DNA of 46,551 bases from a candidate division KSB1 bacterium (GTDB lineage Bacteria; Zhuqueibacterota; Zhuqueibacteria; Oleimicrobiales; Geothermoviventaceae), in assembly GCA_034506315.1 (NCBI GenBank), contig JAPDPT010000022.1, forward strand, positions 1 to 46,551. The letters are read 5' to 3'. Under the pieces are notes generated by a model. That model searched no databases. It was not told the DNA's origin and worked only from the letters and a program-made list of their open reading frames with translations. Below, piece by piece: positions 34,393-43,458 of this stretch. A program made the position numbers and the translations under genes. Each line of letters starts with the position of its first letter. Positions within the stretch are counted from its first letter, which is position 1.

Positions 34393-34854
34393 CTAACCTT
34401 CGGCGGCGGGTACGCTGGGGGAGACCGATCCCTTCCGGTCCTGCAAGATTTCCTCCAGTAGCTTCCAGGGCAATAAGGCACATTTGACCCGGACCGGAAA
34501 CTGGCTCACGCCCTGGAGGGCCTCCAGGTCCCCGAGCTTCGAATCGGAGCCGTCTGTTTCGCCCCGCAGCATCCGCGTAACCGCCTGAATAAGGTCCCTC
34601 AGCTCGTCCAGCGATTTCCCTTTCACCGCCTCGGTTAGCATGGACGCAGAGGCCTGGCTAATGGAGCACCCGGCGCCGTCGAAGCGGGCCAAGAGGATCT
34701 TCTCCCCAACCACTCGCAGATACAGCTCGATCCGATCACCGCAAAGTGGATTGAACCCCTCCCGGTGCAGATCCGCGTCCGGCAGTCTGCCTTTATTCCT
34801 CGGGTGCTTGTAGTGATCGAGAATAATCTCGTGGTACAGGGACTCGATGTTCAT
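34393..34854 (-). CDS. sufU: SufU-type Fe-S cluster assembly sulfurtransferase
   Basis: A 153-residue SufU-type protein. In Gram-positive systems SufU is a zinc protein that accepts persulfide sulfur from SufS. The zinc ligands and sulfur acceptor are all present: Cys38 and Asp40 in NPLCGD, Cys63 in GAGCSISQASASM and Cys125 in RVKCALLPW. The family insertion between helices (about residues 78-115) distinguishes SufU from IscU. The ATG at 34854 overlaps the stop of sufS (ATGA); a longer frame reading upstream to 35298 would overlap sufS out of frame and is not real. It is the last gene of the suf operon. Confidence 0.94.
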   Translation of the reverse strand: MNIESLYHEIILDHYKHPRNKGRLPDADLHREGFNPLCGDRIELYLRVVGEKILLARFDGAGCSISQASASMLTEAVKGKSLDELRDLIQAVTRMLRGETDGSDSKLGDLEALQGVSQFPVRVKCALLPWKLLEEILQDRKGSVSPSVPAAEG

Positions 34855-36119
34855 TGCAGGAAAAACCTCCTCGCCTCGTGGAGAGCATCGACCAGCTGGT
34901 CGATCTCTTGGGTGCGGTTGTAAATGTAGAAACTGACGCGGACCGTGGCTATCACTCCCAGGCGCTCCATCAGGGGTTGGGCGCAATGGTGCCCGGCACG
35001 GACGGCGATGCCCCTGGCGTCGAGAAAGCTGGCCAGGTCGTGAGGGTGCACCCCATCGACGTTGAACGAGATCACTCCTACCCTCTTCTCGGGTCCCGGT
35101 CCGTAGATGCGGAGCCCCGGGATCTCGCCCAGCCGCACGAACGCGTACCGAAGAAGGTCCTGATCGTGCGCCCAGATCCGGTCCATTCCGACCCGCCGGA
35201 GGTAACGGATGGCTTCCGCAAGGCCGACAGCCCCTGCCACATTCGGTGTTCCCGCTTCGAATCTCCAGGGGATCTCGTTCCACGTTGCCTGGTGCCACCC
35301 TACCGACAGGATCATGTCGCCGCCAAAGAGGAACGGTTCTGCTTCCTCCAGACGCTCCCTCCTGGCGTACAGTACGCCGATCCCCATCGGCCCGAGCATC
35401 TTGTGAGCTGAGAAGGCGACAAAATCGGCGTCCAGCTCCTGCACGTCCACCACAAGATGCGGAACGCTCTGGGCCGCATCAACCAGCACCGGTACCCCCG
35501 CTGCATGGGCGAGGCGAGTGATTCGGGCGATCGGGTTTACGGTCCCCAGGACATTCGAAGCATGGGTCACCGCCAGAAGGGCCGTGGGACGCTTAAGCAA
35601 ACGCTCAAGATGCTCCAGCGAAAGGTCTCCCTTTTCCCCGATCCGCACGAACTCCAGGCGGGCGCCTGTCTTACGCGCCACCATCTGCCACGGGACAAGG
35701 TTGCTGTGGTGCTCCATCTCGGTGAGGATGATCTGCTCCCCCGCCCTCACACGGTTCAGAGCCCATGCGTAAGCTACCAGGTTGATGCTTTCCGTTGCGT
35801 TTCGCGTAAAGACAATACACGCGGGAGAGGGCGCGTTGAGGAAAGCCGCTACCGTGGCGCGGGCGTCCTCGTAGGCTTGTGTCGCCTCCTCGCTCAGCCG
35901 GTAAGCCCCCCGGTGCACGTTCGCATTCGTCTCCCTGGAGAACCGGGCCATGGCTGCAAGGACGCATTGGGGCCGCTGCGTGGTAGCGGCGTTGTCGAGG
36001 TAGACGAGGTCTCTCCGTCTCCGGAGGAGCGGGAAATCCCGCCGAATGCGTTGTACGTCCAGAGGCGCCGCCCGTCCGACGGTCCGGCGCGGAATTCGGA
36101 GGGTCAAGTCTGTGGTCAT
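34851..36119 (-). CDS. sufS: SufS-type cysteine desulfurase
   Basis: PLP-dependent enzyme that releases sulfur from L-cysteine for cluster assembly, 422 residues. His137 in EMEHHSN, Asp214 in VLVDAAQSVPH and Lys240 in FSAHKMLGPMG form the PLP site; Cys379 in VRAGHHCAQP is the persulfide cysteine, on the short loop typical of group II (SufS/CsdA). It acts with SufU and delivers to the SufBCD scaffold. The ATG at 36119 follows GAGGAA. A 285-nt gap separates it from sufD, wide for an operon of this kind. Confidence 0.96.
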   Translation of the reverse strand: MTTDLTLRIPRRTVGRAAPLDVQRIRRDFPLLRRRRDLVYLDNAATTQRPQCVLAAMARFSRETNANVHRGAYRLSEEATQAYEDARATVAAFLNAPSPACIVFTRNATESINLVAYAWALNRVRAGEQIILTEMEHHSNLVPWQMVARKTGARLEFVRIGEKGDLSLEHLERLLKRPTALLAVTHASNVLGTVNPIARITRLAHAAGVPVLVDAAQSVPHLVVDVQELDADFVAFSAHKMLGPMGIGVLYARRERLEEAEPFLFGGDMILSVGWHQATWNEIPWRFEAGTPNVAGAVGLAEAIRYLRRVGMDRIWAHDQDLLRYAFVRLGEIPGLRIYGPGPEKRVGVISFNVDGVHPHDLASFLDARGIAVRAGHHCAQPLMERLGVIATVRVSFYIYNRTQEIDQLVDALHEARRFFLQ

Positions 36120-36404
36120 TGCTTCCTCTTCTTCTTGCTACACTCGATAATCGGACTCAGCTCATTGCCAGACGCCGCCAGGAGAGCTGCCGCCCCACTT
36201 TCCAGTGCGACCGGTTTGCCGGCCGTGGGAAACCGAGACAAGCTGTTGCTGATGTGGAACGCACGCAGGCCGAACTTCCCTCTTCGCAATCGGATAGGTC
36301 GATGCTGGCCGCGACCGAAATGCGATCCCTGGCGCCGATCCCCCTGCCCTTTGTTGGGGAAGGGCTCCCGGGGAGAAATGGCGGCTCAGCTTCCTCTTCC
36401 GGGT
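36120..36404. other. unusually wide gap inside the suf operon
   Basis: 285 nt between sufD (ending at 36405) and sufS (starting at 36119). No gene is recognised. It contains CGGTTT (36212-36217) and AAACCG (36230-36235), arms of a 6-bp hairpin around a GC-rich loop with its own GCCGGC, possibly a processing or regulatory hairpin. A separate sufSU promoter is possible. Confidence 0.5.
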
Positions 36405-37697
36405 TCAGAGGATCGAAACCAGTTTGGCGCGAATTACATCCTCCATAGCCGAAATCAGGCGGTCGTGGTTGAGCCCGCGCAGAGCATCGCCCAGAAAGCC
36501 TTCGACGACCAGGCGCCGGGCCTCATTCTCTGCCAGGCCTCGCGACTGGAGGTAGAAGAGCTCTTCCTCGTCGATCGGGCCGGTGGCCGAAGCGTGCGTA
36601 CAGCGCACGTCGTCCGCTTCGATGTCCAGCATCGGGAGCGAATGGACGCGCGCCTGTGTGCTCAGTATCAGATTTCGGCTGGCCTGGTAGGCCTCCGATC
36701 TCTGGGCACCCCGTCGAATCCAGATCCGCCCGCGGTGGATGGCCTGAGCCTTGTGTCCCACGACGGCTTTGACGAGCAGATCGCTGTGATTCTCCGCTGC
36801 AGCGTGGTCTTGCAACGTATCCACCTCGACGTGCTGGGTGCCCACCAGAAGCACCACACCCCTGTACCGAAGTCCGGCCGCTTTCCCCTCGAAGCGAAAC
36901 GTAGCTTCCGCTTTGACCACGGCCCCACCGAGGTCAATTCGGAAAACCTCCGCCTGTGCTTCCGAGCCTAAGACGACTCTGGTCCTTTGCAGCCTTCGCG
37001 TCTGTCCCCGGAACTGCTGAACGAAAACGATCGTCCACTGGGCCCGTTCTGCGAGGAGGATTTCACTAAGGTCGGCACCATAATGAACGCCGCCGTCGCT
37101 GGAGTAATCGACGATCACCAGGGTCCCAGCACTTCCTGGTCCGAAATACAGGCGGCTCAGCGTACTGTCCCACTCGCGACTCTCGGCTCGTCTCAGGAGA
37201 AGCAGGGGGCCGTTTACCCGCGCGCCGGCGCCCAACTCGACCCAGATCCCCCGCGCTGGCGCCTGAAGTACGAGCTGATCGAAGCGATCTGCGATCTCTC
37301 CGCCGAGGCGAGCCAGCCAGCTAGCCTGGCGCTGGGATATCGGGCGACCTACTCCCAGGCCGGCCACCCGCAAGTCGGCCCGTTCCTCCGGCCCGAAGAC
37401 CCCCAGACCATCCGCCTCGTAATAAGGCCATATCTCGTGCCAGAGATCGGACGGTGAGAACTGGACAATCGGTGGTGCACTGTCTGCAAGGCCGGGTTCC
37501 CCTCCCCAGGAAGGCGGTACGAGAAGCTTCCAGGGCGTGAACCGCCATGCTTCGTCCTTCCGGTCAGGCCAGGGCAAGGGATCGTCTCGCACAGGATCGG
37601 CTGGGGTCCACCGCCCAGCCTGAACCCTGGGTGAGGCCCAAGCCGCTCTGGCATCCATCCCGGCTGACACGATCTTGGGGCGGGAATTGTCAAGCAT
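36405..37697 (-). CDS. sufD: SufD, Fe-S cluster scaffold subunit
   Basis: A 430-residue beta-helix protein that pairs with SufB and SufC in the SufBC2D scaffold. The C-terminal region carries DIEADDVRCTHASATGPID then ELFYLQSRGL, matching the SufD/SufB signature, with the His after RCT corresponding to the functionally important SufD histidine. The N-terminal DEAWRFTPW motif is also typical of SufD. The N-terminal start is less certain than the rest: the ATG at 37697 gives a longer leader, and another Met is at residue 14. It lies 30 nt downstream of sufB. Confidence 0.93.
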   Translation of the reverse strand: MLDNSRPKIVSAGMDARAAWASPRVQAGRWTPADPVRDDPLPWPDRKDEAWRFTPWKLLVPPSWGGEPGLADSAPPIVQFSPSDLWHEIWPYYEADGLGVFGPEERADLRVAGLGVGRPISQRQASWLARLGGEIADRFDQLVLQAPARGIWVELGAGARVNGPLLLLRRAESREWDSTLSRLYFGPGSAGTLVIVDYSSDGGVHYGADLSEILLAERAQWTIVFVQQFRGQTRRLQRTRVVLGSEAQAEVFRIDLGGAVVKAEATFRFEGKAAGLRYRGVVLLVGTQHVEVDTLQDHAAAENHSDLLVKAVVGHKAQAIHRGRIWIRRGAQRSEAYQASRNLILSTQARVHSLPMLDIEADDVRCTHASATGPIDEEELFYLQSRGLAENEARRLVVEGFLGDALRGLNHDRLISAMEDVIRAKLVSIL

Positions 37698-37727
37698 TGG
37701 TCCTCCTCGGTCGCCTGGTACGGGCTC

Positions 37728-39140
37728 TCACCCTATCGCGCCTTCCATTTGGAGCTCGATCAACCGGTTGAGCTCGACGGCGTATTCCATCGGCAGTTCT
37801 TCCAACACGGGTTCGATGAATCCTCGGACCACAAGAGCGGCGGCGTCGGATTCTCTAAGGCCGCGGCTCATGAGGTAGAACAGCTGCTCTTCGCCGATCC
37901 GCGAGGCGGTGGCCTCGTGCCCGACCTGCGCGTCTGGCTCCTGAATGTCGATATGAGGGTAGGTGTCGGAGCGGGAGCGGTCATCGAGGATGAGGGCGTC
38001 GCAGCGGACGCTGTTCCTCACCCGAAGGGCTCCGGATCGGACGCGGACAAGTCCCCGATAGCTGGTCCGCCCTCCGCTATGGCTAATGGACTTGGAAACG
38101 ACGTGGGAATAGGTGTCGGGCGCAAGGTGAATCACCTTGGCGCCGGCGTCAATCTGTTGCCCCTTGCCGGCCATAGCCATGGAAAGGATCTCTGCACGCG
38201 CGCCACGCCCCTTGAGGATCGCCGCCGGATACTTCATGGTCACCTTGCTTCCGATATTTCCGTCCACCCATTCCATTGTAGCCTCCTGGTCGACCAAGGC
38301 TCGCTTGGTAACCAGATTGTAGACGTTGGTCGACCAGTTCTGGATGGTCGTGTAGCGAACACGGGCACCCCGTCTGACGATGATCTCCACGACCGCGGCG
38401 TGTAGGGAGTCCTCGGAATAGATTGGGGCCGTACAGCCTTCGATGTAGTGAAGGAAACTCCCCTCATCGGCGATGATGAGGGTCCGCTCGAATTGCCCCA
38501 TGGCTTTGGTATTGATTCGAAAATAGGCCTGAAGGGGAACGTCAACCTGAACCCCTTTCGGCACGTAGATGAAGCTCCCACCGCTCCACACGGCGGTATT
38601 CAGAGCCGCGAACTTGTTGTCCTCGGCAGGGACGACGCTACCGAAGTACTCGCGCACGAGATCAGGAAACTCTCTGAGCCCGGAGTCCATGTCGAGGAAG
38701 ACCACTCCCTGACGTTTCAAGCTTTCGCGGAGGCTATGGTAAACCATCTCGGACTCGTACTGGGCTCCGAGCCCAGCCAGGAAACGCTTTTCTGCTTCCG
38801 GGATACCGAGACGGTCGAAGGTCCGGCGGATCTCCTCAGGCAGATCCTCCCAGGATCGACCCGGCCGGTCCGTCGGACGCACGTAGTAGTGGATGGCGTC
38901 AAAGTCCACGCCCGAAAGGTCAGCGCCCCAGGTAGGCACGGGCTTTTGGAGAAAGATCTCGTAGGCACGCAAGCGGATCTCCCGCATCCATTGGGGTTCG
39001 CCCTTCAGAGAAGAGATCTCCTCTACCACAGTCCTTGTAAGACCCCTTGGCGCCTTGTAGACGTACTGTTCCGGATCGTGGAATCCGTATCGGTATTCCC
39101 CGACCGCAAGCTGCTCGGCAGACCTCACTCCCACGCTCAC
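37728..39140 (-). CDS. sufB: SufB, Fe-S cluster scaffold subunit
   Basis: The core scaffold on which nascent Fe-S clusters form, 470 residues. Highly conserved stretches include YESEMVYHSLRESL (128-141), GSFIYVPKGVQVDVPLQAYFRIN (188-210 region), HYIEGCTAPIY (231-241) and EHEATASRIGEEQLFYLMSRGL-like sequence near 408-428 (here GHEATASRIGEEQ). Cys380 in VRCDALIL corresponds to the essential cluster-forming cysteine of SufB. The stop region of sufC overlaps the start (ATG at 39140), so translation is coupled. The assignment is secure. Confidence 0.97.
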   Translation of the reverse strand: MSVGVRSAEQLAVGEYRYGFHDPEQYVYKAPRGLTRTVVEEISSLKGEPQWMREIRLRAYEIFLQKPVPTWGADLSGVDFDAIHYYVRPTDRPGRSWEDLPEEIRRTFDRLGIPEAEKRFLAGLGAQYESEMVYHSLRESLKRQGVVFLDMDSGLREFPDLVREYFGSVVPAEDNKFAALNTAVWSGGSFIYVPKGVQVDVPLQAYFRINTKAMGQFERTLIIADEGSFLHYIEGCTAPIYSEDSLHAAVVEIIVRRGARVRYTTIQNWSTNVYNLVTKRALVDQEATMEWVDGNIGSKVTMKYPAAILKGRGARAEILSMAMAGKGQQIDAGAKVIHLAPDTYSHVVSKSISHSGGRTSYRGLVRVRSGALRVRNSVRCDALILDDRSRSDTYPHIDIQEPDAQVGHEATASRIGEEQLFYLMSRGLRESDAAALVVRGFIEPVLEELPMEYAVELNRLIELQMEGAIG

Positions 39141-39901
39141 ACCTCCACGGACTCGTAACTTGCCAGAAATGGCTCGTAGCCGGACCGCTCCACCTCGACC
39201 GCAAGCTCCGGTCCGCCTGACTGAATGATCCTGCCCGCAGCCATGATGTGGACGAAGTCCGGCTGGAGATGCTCCAGGATCCGGTGGTAATGGGTGATGA
39301 TCAGGATTCCGGCACCCGCTTCCGCGGCTTGGCGGATGGCTTTGGCCACCACGCGCAAGGCGTCCACGTCCAGGCCGGAGTCGATCTCGTCCAGAAGGGC
39401 GATCCTGGGACGCAACAGCGCCATCTGGAGGATTTCGCTCCGCTTCTTTTCGCCCCCAGAGAAACCCTCGTTCAGATATCGCTCCGCGACGTCGGGGTCC
39501 ATCTCCAGATACTCGAGCTGATCGTGCAACAGGCGATAGAAGTCCAGGGGCCGCAACGGCTCTTCGCGCACCGCGTTCACCGCTGAACGCAGGAAGTTGG
39601 CGACCGAGACCCCCGGCACTTCCACCGGATACTGGAAGGCGAGAAACAGACCTCGCTTAGCCCTCTCGTGGACCGGCAAGGTGCGGATGTCCTCGCCAAA
39701 CAATCGAATCTCTCCCGCCAGGATGCGGTAACCGGGATGACCCATCAGGACCTTTGCCAGCGTGCTCTTGCCGGAGCCATTTGGCCCCATCAGGGCGTGG
39801 ATCTCAGCCTGATGGAGAGCGAGGTTCACCCCTTGAAGGATTTCCACGTCGTGAGTTCCCGCACGCAGATCCCGAACCCACAGATGCGGCATGGTCTCCA
39901 T
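39137..39901 (-). CDS. sufC: SufC, Fe-S assembly ATPase
   Basis: ABC-type ATPase of 254 residues that drives conformational change of the SufB/SufD scaffold; it is cytosolic and not a transporter. Walker A GPNGSGKST (39-47), signature FSGGEKKR (147-154), Walker B with LLDEIDSGLD (169-178), and the H-motif His in IITHYHR are all present. FQYPVEVPGVSVANFLR near 90-106 is a SufC-specific Q-loop region. It is the first gene of sufCBDSU. The ATG at 39901 follows AAGGAG; a second Met at residue 4 is possible. Iron- or oxygen-responsive control is expected for the pathway, but I found no clear regulator site. Confidence 0.97.
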   Translation of the reverse strand: METMPHLWVRDLRAGTHDVEILQGVNLALHQAEIHALMGPNGSGKSTLAKVLMGHPGYRILAGEIRLFGEDIRTLPVHERAKRGLFLAFQYPVEVPGVSVANFLRSAVNAVREEPLRPLDFYRLLHDQLEYLEMDPDVAERYLNEGFSGGEKKRSEILQMALLRPRIALLDEIDSGLDVDALRVVAKAIRQAAEAGAGILIITHYHRILEHLQPDFVHIMAAGRIIQSGGPELAVEVERSGYEPFLASYESVEV

Positions 39902-40395
39902 GTTCCACGACTCCTTGTGGCTAATCTTCCAGGATGATTCGGACTTCTTCTATCCGATTTAACCTACTACCTTGCGCCGACAAATGCAAGCGCTTTTTTC
40001 GCTCGCCCTGGGCCTCACCCCCGCTTCTCCAAAGCCCACCCACTCCTGCCCCTGTACGCGCGCCCCATTGCCTCCGCCGGTCCTTGCCCCGGTCTTTGGT
40101 CAACCCCCGCCCTCCGACAGGCCCCTCATCGCCTACGCCTTTCACCAGAATCCGGCAAGTAAGACCACGTCCCCCAGGCTTAGGTCTCCCCATCGGGTCG
40201 CTCCGGCCTCAGGGGTACAGGGCACGACAGTCTCGGGGTCGGGTAGCCCCGGTTGCCCTCGAACGCGTCAGGCGGCGCGGAACCAGGCGTGCATTCCGGC
40301 CGTATACCGCCGTGAACGGCGTGATAGTGTGTCCGGGAGCCGAGTTTCCGGCGACACGAAAGACTCAGCTTCCTCGACTCTCCCCAGGGTAACTC
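39902..40395. other. divergent intergenic region between sufC and the rhodanese gene
   Basis: About 490 nt. On the sufC side, CCAC (39905-39908) and GTGG (39917-39920) flank the AAGGAG ribosome-binding site in a small hairpin loop. No consensus-quality promoter and no small gene, RNA or known regulator site is recognised. The open frames in this stretch are Pro/Arg-rich noise. Confidence 0.6.
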
Positions 40396-40929
40396 ATGGA
40401 CAGATGGCCCCCGGTTGGGCAGACGCTTCAGCAAGCCGCTGCATTGGTGGCCCTTGCCGTGGTTCTGGGACTGGTGGTGAACGGTCTCCATCCTCGGGGG
40501 GTTCATCTGGTGACGAAGAAGGGCCCGGTCGGTGCAGGGCTTGACGAAGAGCCTGTTTTGCGAGCGCTGACCGACTCGTCGTTCAACCCCACCTCACCGT
40601 TAATCGTGAACCGCGAGACGATGCAGCGACTCCTCTCCATCCCGGGCACCAGGCTCTTGGACGCGCGCGCTCCGGAGGATTTTCGCCGTGGCCATCTTCC
40701 GGGCGCTGAGAATCTCCCCTACGAGGAGTTCTTCAAGTACGCCGCGATGCTTGCGGGAATGTCCCGTCATACGTGGATCGTGTGCTATTGTGACGGCCCC
40801 CCCTGCGACCTCGCCGAGAAGCTTGCAGGCGAGCTCTTCGTCGCAGGCTTCACGCGCGTTGCGGTGTACCGCGGCGGGCTGAAGGATTGGAGGAAATCAG
40901 GAGGTCAGATTGTGGCGGCCCCCTTCTAA
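40396..40929 (+). CDS. membrane-anchored rhodanese-domain protein
   Basis: A 177-residue protein with one N-terminal transmembrane segment (about 13-30) and a C-terminal single rhodanese domain (about 68-172), probably facing the periplasm. Family motifs: LLDARAPEDFRRGHLPGAENLP (87-108) and the active-site loop VCYCDGPPCDLAE (129-141). Cys132 is at the catalytic position; Cys130 and Cys137 nearby could form a disulfide. It could carry persulfide sulfur or act as a thiol redox protein. The gene end overlaps a MauE/DoxX-like gene, suggesting joint action in the envelope. Divergent from the suf operon, but a role in Fe-S assembly is not shown. Confidence 0.87.
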   Translation: MDRWPPVGQTLQQAAALVALAVVLGLVVNGLHPRGVHLVTKKGPVGAGLDEEPVLRALTDSSFNPTSPLIVNRETMQRLLSIPGTRLLDARAPEDFRRGHLPGAENLPYEEFFKYAAMLAGMSRHTWIVCYCDGPPCDLAEKLAGELFVAGFTRVAVYRGGLKDWRKSGGQIVAAPF

Positions 40930-41362
40930 GATCCGCGACCGATCGTGGCTCGAACTGGCGGCGCGGTGGCTGGTGGGTCTGACGTTCCTCTACGCGGGCC
41001 TCGGCAAGTTCGGCGACCTCTCCCTTTTTGCAGAGCAGATCGCTGCTTACGGCCTCTTGCCTTCCCTCGGGAACAAGGCGCTTGCAGTGGTACTTCCGCC
41101 CCTCGAGGTACTGTGTGGGGTGTCCCTGTTGCTGGGTTGGTGGGTGGAGGGCGCTTCGGCCCTGGCCGCGCTCTGTCTGCTGATGTTCATGGTCGCCCTG
41201 GCCTCCGCGATGGCGCGGGGCCTGAGGATCGATTGCGGCTGCTTCAGCCTGGCGAAAAGCCACGCCGTGAGCTTCTGGCGCCTGGCCGAGGACTTTGTCC
41301 TGTTTGGAGCTGCTGTCTACGTGTGGATGGCTAACAGCTTGCGCCGCCCCGCGGCCCGATAG
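40910..41362 (+). CDS. MauE/DoxX-like membrane protein
   Basis: A 150-residue polytopic membrane protein with about four helices. RWLVGLTFLYAGLGKF (19-34) is the typical first-helix signature of the MauE/DoxX/DoxD group, and RIDCGCF (106-112) carries the Cys109-Cys111 pair of MauE-like proteins. Such proteins are associated with disulfide or thiol redox processes in the envelope. The start is TTG at 40910, preceded by AGGAGGT at good spacing and overlapping the rhodanese gene by 20 nt, so translation is probably coupled. It may pass reducing equivalents or sulfur between membrane and rhodanese domain (inference). Confidence 0.85.
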   Translation: MWRPPSKIRDRSWLELAARWLVGLTFLYAGLGKFGDLSLFAEQIAAYGLLPSLGNKALAVVLPPLEVLCGVSLLLGWWVEGASALAALCLLMFMVALASAMARGLRIDCGCFSLAKSHAVSFWRLAEDFVLFGAAVYVWMANSLRRPAAR

Positions 41363-41493
41363 GACACCCCCGGAACGGTGCCCCCACTGACAGTTCCCCC
41401 TGCGGAAAGACCTTCCTACCGTCCTCGCAGTCCTTTGCTGTGTGGCCTCGCCGCCAGCCCTCCGAAGTCAAGAAGCCTCTCGGTCCGAGTAGC

Positions 41494-43458
41494 CTATTTG
41501 GGGAGACGGAAGCGATACTTGCTCCCCTGCCGAATGTAGAGGGGAATGCGCTCCAGAGGCACTGTGACGACGAGCCGGGCCGGTCCTTCGTAGACCTTGG
41601 CGCGATCCCAGAAGTCCACCCAGCGACCGGGCGGCAGATACACCTCCCGCCTATCTACCTCGGTCACGACAGGGGCCACCAGCAGGTCATCGCCAAACAG
41701 GTACTCGTAGTCCTGGCTATGTACTTCGGGGATGTTCGGCCATTCCCACGCGAGGTGCCGGACGATGGGCACACCCTGGTGGTGCGCTTTTCGGGCCATA
41801 TCGAGTATGTAGGGAATCATTTGGACGCGGAGCTTAGCGTACAGGCGATAGATCTCCACGGCCTCCTGGTCCCAGGAGAACGGAGCCTCTACGAAATCAG
41901 CCCTTCCCGCCATTTGCATGAGGGGGCTAAAGGTGCCGTGCTGTACCCAGCGTACAAAACATTTCTTGGTTAGGTTCTGTCCATAGCCTCCGATGTCGGA
42001 GCCCCAGAACGCGAAGCCGGTGAGGGAGGCCGCCATCTGCGCCCTCACCACGGCAGGCAACCCCCTGTCCTCGCTGAAATCGCTGTCCATGTCGCCAGGC
42101 CACTTCATGGTCCAGCGTTGGGTTCCTGCCCACCCCGCTCGCGGCGTGAACTGAAAATCGCACCCGCGCTCTTCAATAAGGGCCTCGGCATACGTTTTCA
42201 CCATGAGATAGGCGTGGTAGTTGTGCATCTCCTTTGGGTCTCTTCCGCTGGGGGGCACCACATCGATCGGGTAGCTCTGTCCGCGATCGAGCTTGATGCC
42301 GTCCACACCGAGGCGCAATGCATTCCGCACAATACCCTTCCACCATTCCCGGGCCTCGGGATTGGCAAAGTCCACCAGGTACTGTCCGTCCTGCGCCGGG
42401 CGGCCGCCAGGACGGGTGATGAGGTATCCCTTATCGAGGCCCTCCTTCAGGTAGCGGGAGTCCGAAGTAAGAAAGTCGCACGCCCAGACCAGAAGGCGGA
42501 TGCCCATTCGGTGAAGCTCGGCGATACGGGCGGCGGCATTGGGGTAGCGCTTCTCGTCGAAGAGGAAATCGTCGCTGCCGTAGCTTCCCTGCATCCAAGG
42601 TCGGTCCAACCACACCACGCCGAGGGGGATACCGTGCTCCCGCATCCTGCGCACGTCGTCGAACACGTCGTCCCAGGTACCTTCATCCCGCCACTTCTGT
42701 GGATAGAAGGCCCATTGGGGAGGCATCGGCGGGTACCCGGTCAGGTCCAGGTAGCGCGGAAGGATTTCAGGCATGCTCTTGCCGACCCAGATGTGCAGCG
42801 ACAGGTTTGGGGCCTCGAAATGGGCTGCCGTGACCCCAAATTCTTCGGCGCCGAAATCGAAGTAGCCCCGATAGGCACAATCCACGAACATGCCGTAGCC
42901 CTTGGTGGACATGAAGAAAGGCACGTAATTGCAGACATCGGGCGTTCCCGTGTGGTCCCACATGACCACTCGATAGCCCCGGACATCTACGCTCTTCGTG
43001 TCCCACAGATCGCCCAGGCCGTAGTAGTGTTCATCGGCCCGGTTCGACAACCGTAGTCCCACGGCCGAAGCCCTGACCGAAGGCAGAATCTCCACGCGCA
43101 CATGCCGTGCGGTGTCGCCTTCGACCAGGAGTAGCCCAGCCTTGCCGTCCTCGGTGATAAGCTCTGCCACGAAGCCGCGGTACCTCCGGTGCAGAGCGGT
43201 GGCTCGGGCAAAGCGGTGGATCCCGGTCGAGTCCTCAACGTACAGCCAGCCGCCGGAAGCCGGCACCCAGCACGGCTCTCCCTCCAGGCTGACCGTCAGA
43301 AGAAGGGGATCCGACTGAAAGTCAACTACCATTTTCCTGGATTCGATGCGGGCTCGCCCCTTCCAGATGTCGACCGTCACGTCTTCGACCTGATTAGCCC
43401 ACACCAGAGAGGTCGAGAGGGCCATCCCAAGCATCAGGGGAAGTGTACTTTTCCTCAT
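41494..43458 (-). CDS. secreted GH31-family glycoside hydrolase
   Basis: A 654-residue glycosidase with an N-terminal signal peptide (hydrophobic core LPLMLGMALSTSLVWA, likely cleaved near 21). The N-terminal beta-sandwich is followed by the catalytic barrel. Asp391 in GVDGIKLDRGQ is the predicted nucleophile and WPGDMDSDF (453-461), with Asp456 or Asp458, is the acid/base segment; FWGSDIGGY (484-492) is a conserved GH31 motif. The KLDRGQ nucleophile site differs from the common DMNE type of alpha-glucosidases, so xylosidase, galactosidase or another specificity is possible. The likely location is periplasm or cell surface. It lies 127 nt downstream of the tricorn-like protease on the same strand. 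Confidence 0.92.
   Translation of the reverse strand: MRKSTLPLMLGMALSTSLVWANQVEDVTVDIWKGRARIESRKMVVDFQSDPLLLTVSLEGEPCWVPASGGWLYVEDSTGIHRFARATALHRRYRGFVAELITEDGKAGLLLVEGDTARHVRVEILPSVRASAVGLRLSNRADEHYYGLGDLWDTKSVDVRGYRVVMWDHTGTPDVCNYVPFFMSTKGYGMFVDCAYRGYFDFGAEEFGVTAAHFEAPNLSLHIWVGKSMPEILPRYLDLTGYPPMPPQWAFYPQKWRDEGTWDDVFDDVRRMREHGIPLGVVWLDRPWMQGSYGSDDFLFDEKRYPNAAARIAELHRMGIRLLVWACDFLTSDSRYLKEGLDKGYLITRPGGRPAQDGQYLVDFANPEAREWWKGIVRNALRLGVDGIKLDRGQSYPIDVVPPSGRDPKEMHNYHAYLMVKTYAEALIEERGCDFQFTPRAGWAGTQRWTMKWPGDMDSDFSEDRGLPAVVRAQMAASLTGFAFWGSDIGGYGQNLTKKCFVRWVQHGTFSPLMQMAGRADFVEAPFSWDQEAVEIYRLYAKLRVQMIPYILDMARKAHHQGVPIVRHLAWEWPNIPEVHSQDYEYLFGDDLLVAPVVTEVDRREVYLPPGRWVDFWDRAKVYEGPARLVVTVPLERIPLYIRQGSKYRFRLPK

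Noticed and set aside
34393-35298. A 301-codon frame extending sufU upstream.
   Set aside because: The first half reads sufS out of frame; the SufU domain begins at the ATG at 34854, which overlaps the sufS stop.
39972-40544. A 190-codon plus-strand frame in the suf/rhodanese gap.
   Set aside because: The product is Pro/Arg/Ser-rich without any motif and overlaps the rhodanese gene out of frame.
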